This document shows positions 8,981 through 19,289 of a stretch of DNA of 64,000 nucleotides, one piece after another (the stretch's first letter is position 1; each line of letters begins with the position of its first letter). The stretch lies in NCBI RefSeq assembly GCF_002732165.1, contig NZ_MRZO01000001.1:124001-188000 (forward strand), in the 5' to 3' direction. The notes under the pieces are model-generated. The model was not told the DNA's origin. It searched no databases and saw nothing but the letters and a program-made list of their open reading frames with translations. This DNA comes from Staphylococcus xylosus (lineage in GTDB: Bacteria > Bacillota > Bacilli > Staphylococcales > Staphylococcaceae). The translations under genes and the position numbers were made by a program.

Positions 8981-9017
8981 GACACGAAATGATTTAACAT
9001 TTCGTGTCTTTTCTTTT
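8981..9017 (+). terminator. ezrA terminator
   Basis: GACACGAAATG at 8981-8991 pairs perfectly with CATTTCGTGTC at 8998-9008 (6-nt loop), followed by a T-rich tract. Confidence 0.88.
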
Positions 9018-9127
9018 TAGTAAAAGCGAGTATAATGCAAAAGGGAAAACTTAAAAAGAGTATGTGAAGAAAAGCTAAACTAAACATAAGATAGTTTATA
9101 ATATATATAATGAATGGAGTGAACGCG

Positions 9128-10264
9128 GTGATATACTTAGATAATGCTGCGACAACAAAGCCTAATTCTGATGTATTAGATACCTTTGTTAAAGTGAATC
9201 AGTCACTATATTTTAACCCTAACAGCCCACACCAAGCTGGATTACAGGCAGAGCAATTACTAAAACAATCAAAGCAACAAATTAAAGACTTGTTTAATTT
9301 AAAGCAATCATTTGATATTATCTATACAAGTGGTGCTACTGAAAGTAATAATATAGCAATTAAAGGCATTGCATATAAGAAAAAAGCATTTGCTAACGAA
9401 ATCATTACTTCTGTGTTAGAACATCCTTCAGTTTTAGAAGTAGTCCGCTCGCTTGAAACAAAAGGTTTTATTATTAAATACGTGAATATCTTAGATAATG
9501 GACAAATAGATTTGGAACATTTAGAAACGTTAATGACAGACAATGTCGGACTAGTAACTTGTATGCATGTTAATAATATAATGGGGCAAATACAACCTAT
9601 TAAAGAGGTTGCTAAGATTGTTCATCAATATCCTAAAGCACATTTACATGTAGATGCAGTACAAGCTTTGGGAAAAATACCGTTAATATTTGACGGTGTA
9701 GATACACTAAGTTTAAGTGGACATAAATTTAATGGATTAAAAGGGCAAGGTGTACTCTTTACTCGTAATATTCATCAATTAGAACCTATTGTACATGGCG
9801 GAGGTCAAGAATATGGCGTGAGAAGTGGCACGGTGAACTTGCCGATGAATATTGCAATTGTAAAAGCGATGAAAGCAGCCGTAAATCAAACGGCCACATT
9901 AAATAGTCAATTACGTCGCTTTCATGATGAACTTAGTCAATTCTTAACTAACTTTACGGGTGTAAAGATTAATTCACCACAAGAAGGTGTACCTCATATA
10001 CTAAATATTGGTTTACCAGGGGTTAAAGGAGAAGTTTTGGTAAATGCATTTTCTAAAAATGACATTATGTTATCGACAACAAGTGCTTGTTCATCTAAAA
10101 AAGCAAGTCTTAATGAAGTGTTATCGGCAATGAATATACCAGTGAAACAAATTGAAGGTAGTATTCGTATTTCTATGGGAAGTCATACTACATTAGAAGA
10201 TATACAAGGGTTTAAAGAAAAATTTAAATTAGTTTATGAAGAAGTGAGGGAGTTATTAGTATGA
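9128..10264 (+). CDS. nifZ: Cysteine desulfurase (NifS/IscS-like), ThiI partner
   Basis: A PLP enzyme that moves sulfur from cysteine onto its own active-site Cys. The frame gives [10 protein letters not shown] at the N-terminus, the PLP lysine in [11 protein letters not shown] near residue 197, and the sulfur-carrying Cys in [12 protein letters not shown] near 319. GTG at 9128 is preferred over an in-frame ATG at 9110 because GGAG ends 8 nt before it. Its stop overlaps the thiI start by 4 bp (ATGA). As in Bacillus nifZ-thiI, it most likely feeds sulfur to ThiI for tRNA 4-thiouridine. Confidence 0.93.
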   Translation: MIYLDNAATTKPNSDVLDTFVKVNQSLYFNPNSPHQAGLQAEQLLKQSKQQIKDLFNLKQSFDIIYTSGATESNNIAIKGIAYKKKAFANEIITSVLEHPSVLEVVRSLETKGFIIKYVNILDNGQIDLEHLETLMTDNVGLVTCMHVNNIMGQIQPIKEVAKIVHQYPKAHLHVDAVQALGKIPLIFDGVDTLSLSGHKFNGLKGQGVLFTRNIHQLEPIVHGGGQEYGVRSGTVNLPMNIAIVKAMKAAVNQTATLNSQLRRFHDELSQFLTNFTGVKINSPQEGVPHILNIGLPGVKGEVLVNAFSKNDIMLSTTSACSSKKASLNEVLSAMNIPVKQIEGSIRISMGSHTTLEDIQGFKEKFKLVYEEVRELLV

Positions 10265-11484
10265 TATACGATCATATATTGGTTAGATACGGGGAGTTAA
10301 CTTTAAAAGGAGCTAACCGTAAAATATTTGTGAACAAATTACGTTCAAATGTAAAGCGTTCTTTGATGCCGTTACAGGGATACACGGTGAAGGCAAATAG
10401 AGATAGAATGTATATAGAATTAGCGGAAGGTGCAGATATTGAAGAAATGTGCAACAGATTAAAAAAAGTCTTTGGTATTTATTCAATAAGCCCTGTATTA
10501 AAAATTGATAAAACAGTGGAAGCGGCTAAAGAGTTAGCTGTTCGATTTGCGAAAGAGTATGTACAAGATGACACTTTTAAAATTGATGTAAAACGTTCGG
10601 ATAAAAATTTCCCTTATGACACATATGAATTGCAAAGAACTTTAGGTGGAGCTGTATTAAGCGAAACGGATCATTTAGGTGTAGATGTACACAATCCTGA
10701 TCATGTGATTAAAGTAGAAGTGCGTTTAGATGCCATTTACATGTATGATCAAGTAATTGCAGGCTCTGGCGGATTACCAGTTGGCACTGGAGGTAAAACT
10801 TTATTAATGTTATCTGGAGGTATTGATTCTCCAGTTGCTGGTATAGAAGTTATGCGCAGAGGCGTTACGGTAGAAGCCATACATTTCCATAGTCCACCAT
10901 TTACAAGTGAAAAAGCAAAAGAAAAGGTAATCGAACTGACGAGAATTTTATCAGAACATGTTGGACCAATTAAATTACACATCGTGCCATTTACAGCACT
11001 ACAAAAACAGGTAAACAAAGAAGTTCATGAACGTTATACTATGACTACAACACGTCGTATGATGATGCGTGTAGCTGATAAAGTTGTACATGAGATTGGT
11101 GCGCATGCGATTGTAAATGGCGAGAATTTAGGCCAAGTTGCAAGTCAAACGCTAAAAAGTATGTATGCAATAAATCATGTTACATCTACACCAATATTAC
11201 GTCCTTTACTGACTTTAGATAAAGAAGATATTGTTAAAAAGGCTAAAGATATAGGGACATTTGATGTATCTATCCAACCATTTGAGGATTGTTGTACAAT
11301 TTTCACTCCTAAAAATCCAGTTACTGAACCGGAATTAGAAAAAGTGGAGAAATATGAAGGTGGATATGATTTTGAACCACTTGTGCAGCAGGCTGCAGAT
11401 GAAATTGAGACATTATATATTACAAGTGATTACCAAAGTGAAAAAGATTCAGCTACACAAGCGCTAGCTGAAGATTTATTTTAA
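10261..11484 (+). CDS. thiI: tRNA 4-thiouridine synthase
   Basis: It adenylates U8 of tRNA and inserts sulfur. The 407-aa protein has an N-terminal ferredoxin-like and THUMP region (about 1-165) and a PP-loop ATP pyrophosphatase domain with [14 protein letters not shown] near 182. It ends after the PP-loop domain and so lacks the rhodanese domain of the E. coli enzyme; this is normal for Gram-positive ThiI, which receives sulfur from the neighbouring desulfurase. The ATG overlaps the upstream stop. Confidence 0.97.
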   Translation: MIYDHILVRYGELTLKGANRKIFVNKLRSNVKRSLMPLQGYTVKANRDRMYIELAEGADIEEMCNRLKKVFGIYSISPVLKIDKTVEAAKELAVRFAKEYVQDDTFKIDVKRSDKNFPYDTYELQRTLGGAVLSETDHLGVDVHNPDHVIKVEVRLDAIYMYDQVIAGSGGLPVGTGGKTLLMLSGGIDSPVAGIEVMRRGVTVEAIHFHSPPFTSEKAKEKVIELTRILSEHVGPIKLHIVPFTALQKQVNKEVHERYTMTTTRRMMMRVADKVVHEIGAHAIVNGENLGQVASQTLKSMYAINHVTSTPILRPLLTLDKEDIVKKAKDIGTFDVSIQPFEDCCTIFTPKNPVTEPELEKVEKYEGGYDFEPLVQQAADEIETLYITSDYQSEKDSATQALAEDLF

Positions 11485-11526
11485 TTTAAAAAAGCAAATA
11501 TTTAAATAAACAAGGGGCGTGATGGG

Positions 11527-12300
11527 GTGTTAGAATGGGACATATCTATCGTAATCATCATTATTCTTTTAGGCTTTTTGGCAGCATTTATAGATGCTGT
11601 TGTTGGAGGCGGCGGCTTAATTTCTATTCCTGCACTGCTGGCAGTTGGAATGCCACCGTCTATGGCCTTAGGTACAAATAAATTAGCAAGTGCATTTGGC
11701 TCTATGACAAGTGCATTTCGATTTTTACGGTCAGGCAATGTAGATTTAAAAATTGTAGGAAAATTATTTCCGATTGTATTTATTATGGCAATGGGCGGGG
11801 CCAGTATTGCAACGTTCTTGCCTTCCCAATTATTAAAACCTGTCGTAATTGTCGTATTAACAGTTGTGATGATTTATACGATTATGAAGAAAAATTGGGG
11901 TAATGTACGAACTTTCACAAAATTAACAATACCTAAAGCGATTCTATTTACATCTTTAATGGGGTTAATTGGTCTATATGACGGTTTCCTTGGTGGTGGT
12001 ACTGGGTCGTTTATGCTATTTATATTATTGATGTTTGGTTTTGATTTTTTAGGCGCAGCAGGGAATGCAAAAGTACTGAATTTTGCATCTAACTTAGGCG
12101 CATTAATTCTTTTTATCTTTTTAGACCAAGTAGATTATTTTTATGGCTTTATTATGGCAGCAAGTATGATTTGCGGGTCTTATATCGGAGCTATGTTTGC
12201 TATTAAAAAGGGCGTTGGTTATGTTAAAGGCTTATTCATTATTGTTACTGCAATTTTGATTTTGAAAAATACATATGACTATATCATGCAATTAATATAA
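11527..12300 (+). CDS. TauE/SafE-family membrane transporter
   Basis: A 257-aa integral membrane protein with seven or eight hydrophobic segments. It shows the two glycine-rich repeats typical of the family: IDAVVGGGGLISIPALL near residue 22 and LYDGFLGGGTGSFMLF near 150. Members export sulfite or sulfoacetate, or have unknown substrates (YfcA). The GTG start is 8-10 nt after AAGGGG. It lies 42 bp behind thiI on the same strand, so co-transcription is possible, but the link to sulfur transfer is only suggestive. A terminator follows at 12429-12486. Confidence 0.88.
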   Translation: MLEWDISIVIIIILLGFLAAFIDAVVGGGGLISIPALLAVGMPPSMALGTNKLASAFGSMTSAFRFLRSGNVDLKIVGKLFPIVFIMAMGGASIATFLPSQLLKPVVIVVLTVVMIYTIMKKNWGNVRTFTKLTIPKAILFTSLMGLIGLYDGFLGGGTGSFMLFILLMFGFDFLGAAGNAKVLNFASNLGALILFIFLDQVDYFYGFIMAASMICGSYIGAMFAIKKGVGYVKGLFIIVTAILILKNTYDYIMQLI

Positions 12301-12428
12301 AAGAATCTAAATTAATAAAACTAATACATTGATAAAATGTGAGTTTAGCAGTTATGAAGTAGAAACATTAATAAATGTAATACATATTTCTTTAAATTAA
12401 TTGTTGAAAACTTTATATTCACCGTATG

Positions 12429-12486
12429 ACAAGGCAGAACACTGAAATCAACTTTATGTTTATGATTTCTGTTCTGCCTTGTTTTC
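12429..12486 (+). terminator. Terminator behind the TauE gene
   Basis: A 13-bp stem (ACAAGGCAGAACA with TGTTCTGCCTTGT) continues, after a 2-nt bulge, into a 7-bp stem (GAAATCA with TGATTTC), followed by TTTTC. Confidence 0.8.
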
Positions 12487-12580
12487 AATTGATTGGTGAA
12501 AAGGTATGCATTAATGAATTAATTATGTTTAAATTAAGCGTGAGATAACAAGATTATTAAGATATAGGAGTGACGATTAA

Positions 12581-13573
12581 ATGTCGAAAAAACGCATTAT
12601 TGCTATGATAATTGCAGTTGTTATAGTGCTTAGTGGTATTGTCATGAGTTCAATATCAGCTTTTGTTACTACAATGTTTAATGATTCGTCTTCTACTGCG
12701 ATGGATCCTTTTACAGAAAAAATAGAAAAAGAAGGGAATTCTAGCAAACGTATTGCACATTTAACATTAAATGGAGAAATCGCTGAAGGCACGGGCGGTG
12801 GATTATTCGGTGGAAGTGGCTATGATCATGAGTCTTTTCTTAAGCAGTTAGATAACGTGAAAAAAGATGACTCTATTAAAGGGATGTTATTAACGGTCAA
12901 TACACCTGGTGGAGGAACATACCCAAGCGATGAAATATACGAAAAAATAAAAGAGATTAAACAGAAGAATAAAAAAGTCTATGTACATATGGAATCTATG
13001 GCAGCATCAGGTGGCTACTATATTTCAGCACCTGCCGATAAAATTTATGCAGGACCACAATCGATGACAGGTTCGATTGGCGTAATTATGTCTAGCGTCG
13101 ATTATTCTGAATTACAAAAGAATTTAGGGATAAAAGAAAATGTGATTAAATCTGGTGATCATAAAGATATTTTAAGTAGTTCAAGAGAGATGACTTCAGA
13201 AGAAAGAAGTATCTTACAATCTGTATTAGATGATAGCTTTGATCGTTTTGTAAACATAGTCAAAGAGGGTAGAGATATGCCGGAAAGTAAAGTTAGGAAG
13301 TTGGCTGATGGCCGTATATACAGTGCACAACAAGCAAAAAGTAACGGTCTAATTGATGAAATTGGTTATGAAGATAAGACTATAAAAGCTTTACAGAAAG
13401 ATATCAAATCTAAAGATGCTGAAGTATTTGAATATACAGAAGGTGGAGGGTTCTTCTCTTCATTTTCAGATATGAAAATGAGTGTTTCTCAGTTTACAGA
13501 TAGTTTTAAAGATATCAAATCAATAATAAGTAATGATACTAAAACTGAACCTATGTATCTATACGAAGGTTAG
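12581..13573 (+). CDS. sppA: Signal peptide peptidase SppA
   Basis: A membrane-bound serine protease that degrades cleaved signal peptides. The 330-aa protein has an N-terminal membrane anchor (about residues 5-30) and a ClpP-like fold. The predicted Ser/Lys dyad is Ser143 in MAASGGYYIS and Lys195 in SGDHKDI; their spacing of 52 residues equals that of the Bacillus SppA pair. NTPGGGTYPSDEIY near 108 is the substrate-cleft loop. GGAG lies before the ATG. A gene for an RDD membrane protein follows 9 bp after the stop and is probably in the same operon. Confidence 0.94.
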   Translation: MSKKRIIAMIIAVVIVLSGIVMSSISAFVTTMFNDSSSTAMDPFTEKIEKEGNSSKRIAHLTLNGEIAEGTGGGLFGGSGYDHESFLKQLDNVKKDDSIKGMLLTVNTPGGGTYPSDEIYEKIKEIKQKNKKVYVHMESMAASGGYYISAPADKIYAGPQSMTGSIGVIMSSVDYSELQKNLGIKENVIKSGDHKDILSSSREMTSEERSILQSVLDDSFDRFVNIVKEGRDMPESKVRKLADGRIYSAQQAKSNGLIDEIGYEDKTIKALQKDIKSKDAEVFEYTEGGGFFSSFSDMKMSVSQFTDSFKDIKSIISNDTKTEPMYLYEG

Positions 13574-13582
13574 GTGTGACTT

Positions 13583-14125
13583 ATGGATAATATGCAAACT
13601 AAATATAGTGATGAAGAGAAAATTAATAGTGACAGCAAGCGAGTCGAAACAAGCGATCTTTACCATGAACAAATAGCGAAAGCGTTATATGTAGGGTTTG
13701 GGTTAAGATTTTGTGCATTTATTATAGATTTGCTGATTATTTTTGGCATAGAGAGTCTTATTTTGAAACCTATTTATCATTTTACAAATATTGATTCTAT
13801 GAAGTTGTGGATTGATTATTTTAGTGTTGGACACTTGTTAAATGCATTAGTATTTTACTTGTATTTTGTACTACTTACGAAGTATTTTAAGCAAACGTTA
13901 GGGAAAATGATATGTAATATAAGAGTTGAACGTTTAGACAGACAACGTTTGACTTGGCCTGATGTATTAATTAGAGAGTGGATAGGACGTATTATCAGTG
14001 GTGTGTTTATGAATTTACCATATTTGGTAGTTATATTTACGAATAAGCATAGAGGTATTCACGATTATTTTGCAGATACAGTCGTTATAAAAAATAAATT
14101 AGATAAATTGTTTTATTTGAAGTAG
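13583..14125 (+). CDS. RDD-family membrane protein
   Basis: The 180-aa protein has a charged, soluble N-terminus (about 45 residues) and then the RDD layout: GLRFCAFIIDLLIIFG (Arg and Asp of the first helix), a second membrane segment near 95-115, KQTLGKMICNIRVE, and a third near 145-165. RDD proteins are mostly of unknown function; some act as Na+/H+ antiporters. The operon with sppA, 9 bp apart, is the same pairing as Bacillus sppA-yteJ. Confidence 0.88.
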   Translation: MDNMQTKYSDEEKINSDSKRVETSDLYHEQIAKALYVGFGLRFCAFIIDLLIIFGIESLILKPIYHFTNIDSMKLWIDYFSVGHLLNALVFYLYFVLLTKYFKQTLGKMICNIRVERLDRQRLTWPDVLIREWIGRIISGVFMNLPYLVVIFTNKHRGIHDYFADTVVIKNKLDKLFYLK

Positions 14126-14216
14126 TTTAACACAATTTATAAGTTGAATAGTTTATTTCAGAAACACAAACAGTTATAATTACAGAGTAAACACATTTAA
14201 TTTAGGAGGCGTTCTA

Positions 14217-14711
14217 ATGGCGCAAATTACATTCAAGCAAGATCCAATTACTTTATTAGGTTCACAAGTGAAAAAAGGAGAAATTGCACCGGATTTTGCT
14301 GTATTAGATAATGATTTAAATGAAGTAAACTTATCAACTTACGATGGTCAAAAAAAACTTATTAGTGTTGTACCATCTATAGATACTGGAGTTTGCGATC
14401 AACAAACACGTAAATTCAATGAAGAAGCTTCAAAAGAAGATGGCGTTGTATTAACTGTTTCTGTTGATTTACCATTTGCACAAAAAAGATGGTGTGCCTC
14501 AAATGGGTTAGATAATGTTATTACATTAAGTGATCATAAAGATTTATCTTTTGGTAAAAACTATGGCGTTGTAATGGAAGAATTACGTTTACTTGCACGT
14601 TCAGTTTTCGTCTTAGATAAAAATAATAAAGTTGTATATACTGAAATTGTTTCAGAAGGTACAGATTTTCCTGATTTTGATGCTGCTTTAGAAGCCTACC
14701 GTAGCATTTAA
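14217..14711 (+). CDS. tpx: Thiol peroxidase
   Basis: Atypical 2-Cys peroxiredoxin that reduces hydroperoxides at the expense of thioredoxin. The 164-aa protein has the peroxidatic Cys60 in [11 protein letters not shown] and the resolving Cys93 in KRWCASNG, matching the E. coli pair at 61 and 95. The catalytic Thr and Arg environment ([14 protein letters not shown]) is intact. AGGAGG lies 7 nt before the ATG. It is a single gene, followed by a long stem-loop at 14790-14864. Confidence 0.97.
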   Translation: MAQITFKQDPITLLGSQVKKGEIAPDFAVLDNDLNEVNLSTYDGQKKLISVVPSIDTGVCDQQTRKFNEEASKEDGVVLTVSVDLPFAQKRWCASNGLDNVITLSDHKDLSFGKNYGVVMEELRLLARSVFVLDKNNKVVYTEIVSEGTDFPDFDAALEAYRSI

Positions 14712-14789
14712 TTCGATTAGTTTTAATAAAATATCATATGTTAAAATATTGTTACGCAGAGAAACAGTATCATTGACATTATAAAATTT

Positions 14790-14864
14790 ACTGTCCATAA
14801 TTATTTGGTAAAATAAGTTAGCTGAAACTAACTTGATTTCAATTAAATTATGGACAGTTTTTTT
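14790..14864 (+). terminator. Terminator or attenuator between tpx and the YtxK-like gene
   Basis: ACTGTCCATAATT at 14790-14802 pairs perfectly with AATTATGGACAGT at 14846-14858. A second hairpin (AAGTTAG with CTAACTT) lies inside the loop, and eight T residues follow. The T-run ends only 15 nt before the next start codon, so it may also act on the downstream gene. Confidence 0.75.
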
Positions 14865-14879
14865 AGAAAGGACTATTAA

Positions 14880-15827
14880 ATGACACAAGAAGAAACAGTA
14901 ATGGAGAAGTTATTCCAGACATTAGATGAAAAAGCTAAATCGTTAAATGAAGATAATGGGCAAAGTTTTATTGAGAATTTAGGACTTGCAATGGAGCATG
15001 TTTATACGAATAAAAGAGACTTGCTAGAACAAGCTACTTTGCAAGATAGAAGAAAAGCATTTCAGTTTGCTTATTTAAGTTTGATGCAAAATGAAGATAT
15101 ACAAGCGAATCATCAAATTACACCAGACTCTATTGGTCTTATCCTAGGTTTTCTATCTGAGCGTTTCTTGAAGAATAGTGAAGAGATGCATATCGCTGAT
15201 CTTGCTAGTGGAGCAGGGCATTTAAGTGCCTCTGTGCATGAGGTGCTTTCAGATCATACATTAATGCATCATTTAGTAGAAGTTGATCCAGTATTATCTA
15301 GAGTGAGTGTGCATTTAGCCAATTTCTTAGAAATACCATTTGACGTATATCCACAAGATGCGATTATGCCATTACCATTTGAAGATGCTGACGTTGTTAT
15401 TGGTGATCTACCGATTGGATATTATCCAGTAGATGATAGAAGTAAAGAAATGGCACTTGGTTTTGCAGAAGGACATAGTTATTCACATTTCTTACTCATC
15501 GAACAAGCTATCACAGCAATGAAACCATCTGGTTATGCATTTTTAGTTGTGCCAAGCAATATTTTTGAAGGCGAAGATGTGAAACAGTTACAAAATTTCA
15601 TTGCTACAGAAACAGAAATGCAAGCCTTTTTAAATTTACCGGCGACTTTGTTTAAAAATGAAAAAGCACGTAAATCTATACTTGTATTACAGAAAAAAGA
15701 AACGAATGTAACCAAATCTGTAGAAGTTTTACTAGCCAATATTCCTGATTTCAAAAGCCCACAACAATTTCAAGGATTTCTACAAGATCTAAATGCGTGG
15801 ATGCAAGAAAATCACCCTGAAAATTAA
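14880..15827 (+). CDS. Class I SAM-dependent methyltransferase (YtxK-like)
   Basis: The 315-aa protein has an N-terminal helical region (about 1-95) and a Rossmann methyltransferase domain. Motif I is IADLASGAGHLSASV near 108 and motif IV is DVVIGDLPIGYYP near 172, which resembles the NPPY motif of N6-adenine methyltransferases but with DLPIGYYP. This places it with YtxK proteins, which stand before ackA in Bacillus as here. The substrate is not known. AGAAAGG lies about 9 nt before the ATG. It is 85 bp from ackA. Confidence 0.85.
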   Translation: MTQEETVMEKLFQTLDEKAKSLNEDNGQSFIENLGLAMEHVYTNKRDLLEQATLQDRRKAFQFAYLSLMQNEDIQANHQITPDSIGLILGFLSERFLKNSEEMHIADLASGAGHLSASVHEVLSDHTLMHHLVEVDPVLSRVSVHLANFLEIPFDVYPQDAIMPLPFEDADVVIGDLPIGYYPVDDRSKEMALGFAEGHSYSHFLLIEQAITAMKPSGYAFLVVPSNIFEGEDVKQLQNFIATETEMQAFLNLPATLFKNEKARKSILVLQKKETNVTKSVEVLLANIPDFKSPQQFQGFLQDLNAWMQENHPEN

Positions 15828-15912
15828 GCTGTAATATTCTTGTATTTGAACTGTATTAATGATTAAATAGATATGGATATTAAAAACTTAAAAAAATGGA
15901 GGCATTATGCTT

Positions 15913-17112
15913 ATGTCAAAATTAATTTTGGCCATTAACGCTGGTAGTTCATCTTTGAAATTTCAACTTATTGAAATGCCGGAAGAGAAAATTGTAACTA
16001 AGGGACTTATTGAACGTATTGGGTTAAAAAATTCTATTTTCACTATTGAAGTGAATGGGGAAAAAGTAACTGAAACAAAAGATATCGATAATCATGAAGA
16101 TGCAGTTAATATTATGTTAGAGAGTTTTAAAGAACATGGTATTATTGAAAGCATTTATGACATCGATGGTACTGGCCATCGTGTCGTTCATGGTGGGGAA
16201 ATCTTCCCATCATCAACTTACGTAGATGATGAAGTTGAAAAACAAATTGAATCACTAAGCGAGCTTGCACCATTGCACAACCCTGCTAATTTAATGGGAA
16301 TTCGTGCATTCCGCAAATTACTTCCTGAGATACCTCACGTTGCTGTGTTTGATACTTCATTCCATCAAACAATGCCAGAAAAATCTTATTTATATAGCTT
16401 ACCGTATCAATATTACGAAGATTTCGGCATTCGTAAATATGGTTTCCATGGTACGAGCCATAAATACGTATCTCAACGTGCTTCAGAAATACTAGGTAAA
16501 CCTATCGAAGAGTTACGTATTATTTCATGTCATATTGGTAATGGTGCGTCAATTGCCGCAATTGATGGCGGTGAATCTGTAGATACTTCTATGGGCTTCA
16601 CGCCATTAGCAGGTGTGACAATGGGTACTCGCTCAGGTAACATTGACCCAGCATTAATTCCATTCATTATGGAGAAAACTGGTAAAAATGCTGAAGAAGT
16701 CTTAAACACTTTAAATAAAGAATCTGGATTATTAGGTATTTCAGGTACTTCTAGTGATTTAAGAGATATTATTGATGAAGCTAAAGAAGGCAAAGAAAGA
16801 GCGCAATTAGCACTTGATGTATTTGCTTCTCGTATTCATAAATACATTGGTTCATACGCAACACGTATGCATGGTGTAGATGTGATTGTATTTACAGCTG
16901 GTGTTGGTGAAAACTCAGATCCAGTTAGAGCAAAAGTATTAGAAGGCCTAGAATTTATGGGTGTTTATTGGGATGCTAAGAAGAATGAAGCAATTCATGG
17001 TGAAGAAGGATTTATTAACTACCCACATTCACCAGTTAAAGTAATTGTTATCCCAACAAATGAAGAAGTTATGATTGCACGTGACGTAGTAGAATTTGGT
17101 GACGTTAAATAA
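15913..17112 (+). CDS. ackA: Acetate kinase
   Basis: It converts acetyl phosphate and ADP to acetate and ATP in overflow metabolism. The 399-aa protein carries both family signatures: [12 protein letters not shown] near residue 5 and the [11 protein letters not shown] segment near 175. ATG at 15913 is preferred over the one at 15907 because GGAGG is 10 nt away from it but only 4 nt from the earlier one, and because the family begins [11 protein letters not shown]. It is followed by a strong terminator at 17143-17195. Confidence 0.97.
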   Translation: MSKLILAINAGSSSLKFQLIEMPEEKIVTKGLIERIGLKNSIFTIEVNGEKVTETKDIDNHEDAVNIMLESFKEHGIIESIYDIDGTGHRVVHGGEIFPSSTYVDDEVEKQIESLSELAPLHNPANLMGIRAFRKLLPEIPHVAVFDTSFHQTMPEKSYLYSLPYQYYEDFGIRKYGFHGTSHKYVSQRASEILGKPIEELRIISCHIGNGASIAAIDGGESVDTSMGFTPLAGVTMGTRSGNIDPALIPFIMEKTGKNAEEVLNTLNKESGLLGISGTSSDLRDIIDEAKEGKERAQLALDVFASRIHKYIGSYATRMHGVDVIVFTAGVGENSDPVRAKVLEGLEFMGVYWDAKKNEAIHGEEGFINYPHSPVKVIVIPTNEEVMIARDVVEFGDVK

Positions 17113-17142
17113 TATTTAAAATAAAATATTAGAAGCAAATTC

Positions 17143-17195
17143 AAAGCACCACGGTAACCTTATGCATAGCATGAGATTACTGTGGTGCTTTTTAT
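17143..17195 (+). terminator. ackA terminator
   Basis: AAAGCACCACGGTAA pairs with TTACTGTGGTGCTTT (one G-U pair), followed by T residues. The A-run on the other side could let it act on both strands. Confidence 0.85.
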
Positions 17196-17224
17196 GAATG
17201 ATAATATATTAAAGTGATAAAAAA

Positions 17225-18403
17225 TTATGTTTCGTTGTTTACTACTTCAAATACGATGAATTGTGAGATTTGTGATTTGTTGAAGTTATTATCTGATGCG
17301 ACTACAAGAGAATCATTACCATTTGCTAATTTTTTTCCAAACGTCATTCCTTCGACATTATCTACTTTATCTAATTGTTCGGCGTTTAAATTAGCAACCA
17401 ATTTCTTGTTAACAGGTGTTACTTGAGCATTCTGTAAAGTACTTGCGTCTTTAATATCAGAGGCATGATTAACATCTATTTTATAAATACGTACATAGTT
17501 TCTAAATGAACCATCTGATGACTGAACACTAGCTCTTTCTAATGTTAAAAATTCATGCTCATTAATTGCTAACATCTCGGAAACACCGTTTTCAGCTGTT
17601 TTAGCGTTGTCTCCTACATGTGGTACTGAATCGATTGGGTAGGCATACTCTGCTAATATATTACCTCGGCGATCATATTGTGTAATACGTGATAGGGCGC
17701 CTGAATTAGCTGTAGGAACAGGTCCATCTTGTATTACTGGCGCTTCCATAGATGTCCATATAGATGTTCCGTCAACTGAAAAAGTACTTCCTTCAATGGC
17801 TAGGTTATTACGAAATCCTTTTTTTGATTGAGTATCCATTTTTAATGTTTCATTAATAGGCAACTCAGAAATGAAATTACCGTTTGAATCACTGAAGCGG
17901 ATAAATGGATTTAATCCTAAATTTCGATCACCTTCACTTGTATATAAGATACTGTTAGTCCAAGGATCAAAACGGATTGATTCTGGGTCTGCCACGATAT
18001 TCTTTGAATCGTTATTAAATTGATTTTTATTTATATAATTATTTCCATTTGGTTGTTTTAAGGTGCTAACATTTTTAATGTTTATGTTATTAAACTGACG
18101 ATGGTTATAATTTAAATTGGCTTCATAAAATCTGGAAGGGCTATTTTCCGAACGATCGTCACTAAGTAAATACCACTTATTAGATTTTGGATTATATGTA
18201 ATACCTGATATACCCCCGACTTTAGTTTTATTATAGGTTTGATCATGTGGTATCGTTTTACTATCTATTAGTTTAAGCTTGTCTACGTGACGGGAGTGTA
18301 GTGTAACTTCCTTTTCACTTGTGGCGAAGACATTAAGTGAAATCATACTTACCATTACAATTGTCAGTAATGATATGAAGATGATTTTTGTGACTTGTTG
18401 CAT
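17225..18403 (-). CDS. Exported phytase-like (esterase-like) protein
   Basis: A 392-aa secreted or surface protein. Residues 1-27 form a signal peptide with a hydrophobic core and an Ala-x-Ala-like end (NVFATSEK). The rest shows the beta-propeller style repeats of the esterase-like activity of phytase family (PF13449 type): GGISGITYNPKSNKWYLLSDDR, DPESIRFDPWTNSILYTSEGD, AIEGSTFSVDGTSIWTSMEAP, EMLAINEHEFLTLERAS and DNVEGMTFGKKL. AAAGGAG stands 9-10 nt before the ATG. The true substrate is unknown. I do not recall a gene here in S. aureus, where ackA is next to usp. Confidence 0.82.
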   Translation of the reverse strand: MQQVTKIIFISLLTIVMVSMISLNVFATSEKEVTLHSRHVDKLKLIDSKTIPHDQTYNKTKVGGISGITYNPKSNKWYLLSDDRSENSPSRFYEANLNYNHRQFNNINIKNVSTLKQPNGNNYINKNQFNNDSKNIVADPESIRFDPWTNSILYTSEGDRNLGLNPFIRFSDSNGNFISELPINETLKMDTQSKKGFRNNLAIEGSTFSVDGTSIWTSMEAPVIQDGPVPTANSGALSRITQYDRRGNILAEYAYPIDSVPHVGDNAKTAENGVSEMLAINEHEFLTLERASVQSSDGSFRNYVRIYKIDVNHASDIKDASTLQNAQVTPVNKKLVANLNAEQLDKVDNVEGMTFGKKLANGNDSLVVASDNNFNKSQISQFIVFEVVNNET

Positions 18404-18544
18404 AACTGTTGTGCTCCTTTCATACGTTTGCTAATTAAAGCATAAGTTATGATTATGAAGAATACTTGAATTTAGAGTAACAATGTTGTAAATGTGAGGG
18501 TTATCAAAAATATTAGTTATGTAGTACTTATCAGTTAATCCATA

Positions 18545-18593
18545 AAAAGCAGGATAAAACGTCCAGCTTTTGTGAACAAATTATCCTGCTTTT
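18545..18593 (-). terminator. Terminator of the first universal stress gene
   Basis: AAAAGCAGGATAA at 18545-18557 pairs with TTATCCTGCTTTT at 18581-18593; the minus-strand transcript ends in a T-run. Confidence 0.85.
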
Positions 18594-18643
18594 AACCTTA
18601 TTGTGTTTATAAGTAAATGATATCATTTACAATTTGTATCGAA

Positions 18644-19147
18644 TTAACGGGCTTGATATTGAGATCTAAATTCATCAGTAGCAACTTGTGGTTGGAAGTC
18701 TTCAGGAAGTTCTTCTGTACGTACAACTAATACATCACAAGGAGAATGGCGTACAATTGCCTCAGATACAGAACCAACAATGAATCTTTCTACTGCGTTT
18801 AAACCAGACGTACCACACATAATTAAATCTGCGTCTACATCAGTGGCTAATTTTTTAGGAATAATTGCTTTTGGTGAACCGAATTCTAAGCGTGTTTCAA
18901 CATCAGTTACACCAGCATTTGTAGCGACTTCTTTATAACCTTTTAGCAAATCTTCAGAGAAATTTTTAGATTTCTCAGTGAATTGTGCATCATACACTTC
19001 GTATGAAGAATATGTTCTTGAATCAATAACATTTACAACAGTAAGTTTAGAATCGTTACGTTTTGCTACGTCTACAGCCTTGTTAAATGCCCACTCTGCC
19101 TCATGTGATCCATCGACTGCTATTAAAATATTTTTATAAGTTAGCAT
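18644..19147 (-). CDS. Universal stress protein (UspA family)
   Basis: A 167-aa single-domain Usp. It has the N-terminal ILIAVDGSHEAEWAF strand and the ATP-binding G-2x-G-9x-G-S/T signature as CGTSGLNAVERFIVGSVSEAIV near residue 125, so nucleotide binding is likely. The second of two adjacent ATGs (19147) is chosen because it lies 7 nt after GGAGGT and matches MxTYKNILIAVDGS homologues; the first (19150) is only 4 nt away. It is divergent from ald over a gap of 142 bp. Confidence 0.93.
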   Translation of the reverse strand: MLTYKNILIAVDGSHEAEWAFNKAVDVAKRNDSKLTVVNVIDSRTYSSYEVYDAQFTEKSKNFSEDLLKGYKEVATNAGVTDVETRLEFGSPKAIIPKKLATDVDADLIMCGTSGLNAVERFIVGSVSEAIVRHSPCDVLVVRTEELPEDFQPQVATDEFRSQYQAR

Positions 19148-19289
19148 CATAATTACCTCCTTATTTTTCTTACTTATATTATACCACCGTTTACAGAATA
19201 TTAACACAATTTGCATGTTGTAAAACTACCCTAAACTTTGATTGCGCTTTCATTGGATACACGTTACTATAAATTTGGAGGTGGATGAA

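Noticed and set aside
17214-17426. A 70-codon plus-strand frame behind ackA
   Set aside because: It overlaps the end of the exported phytase-like gene in antisense and lies after the ackA terminator without a promoter or ribosome site.
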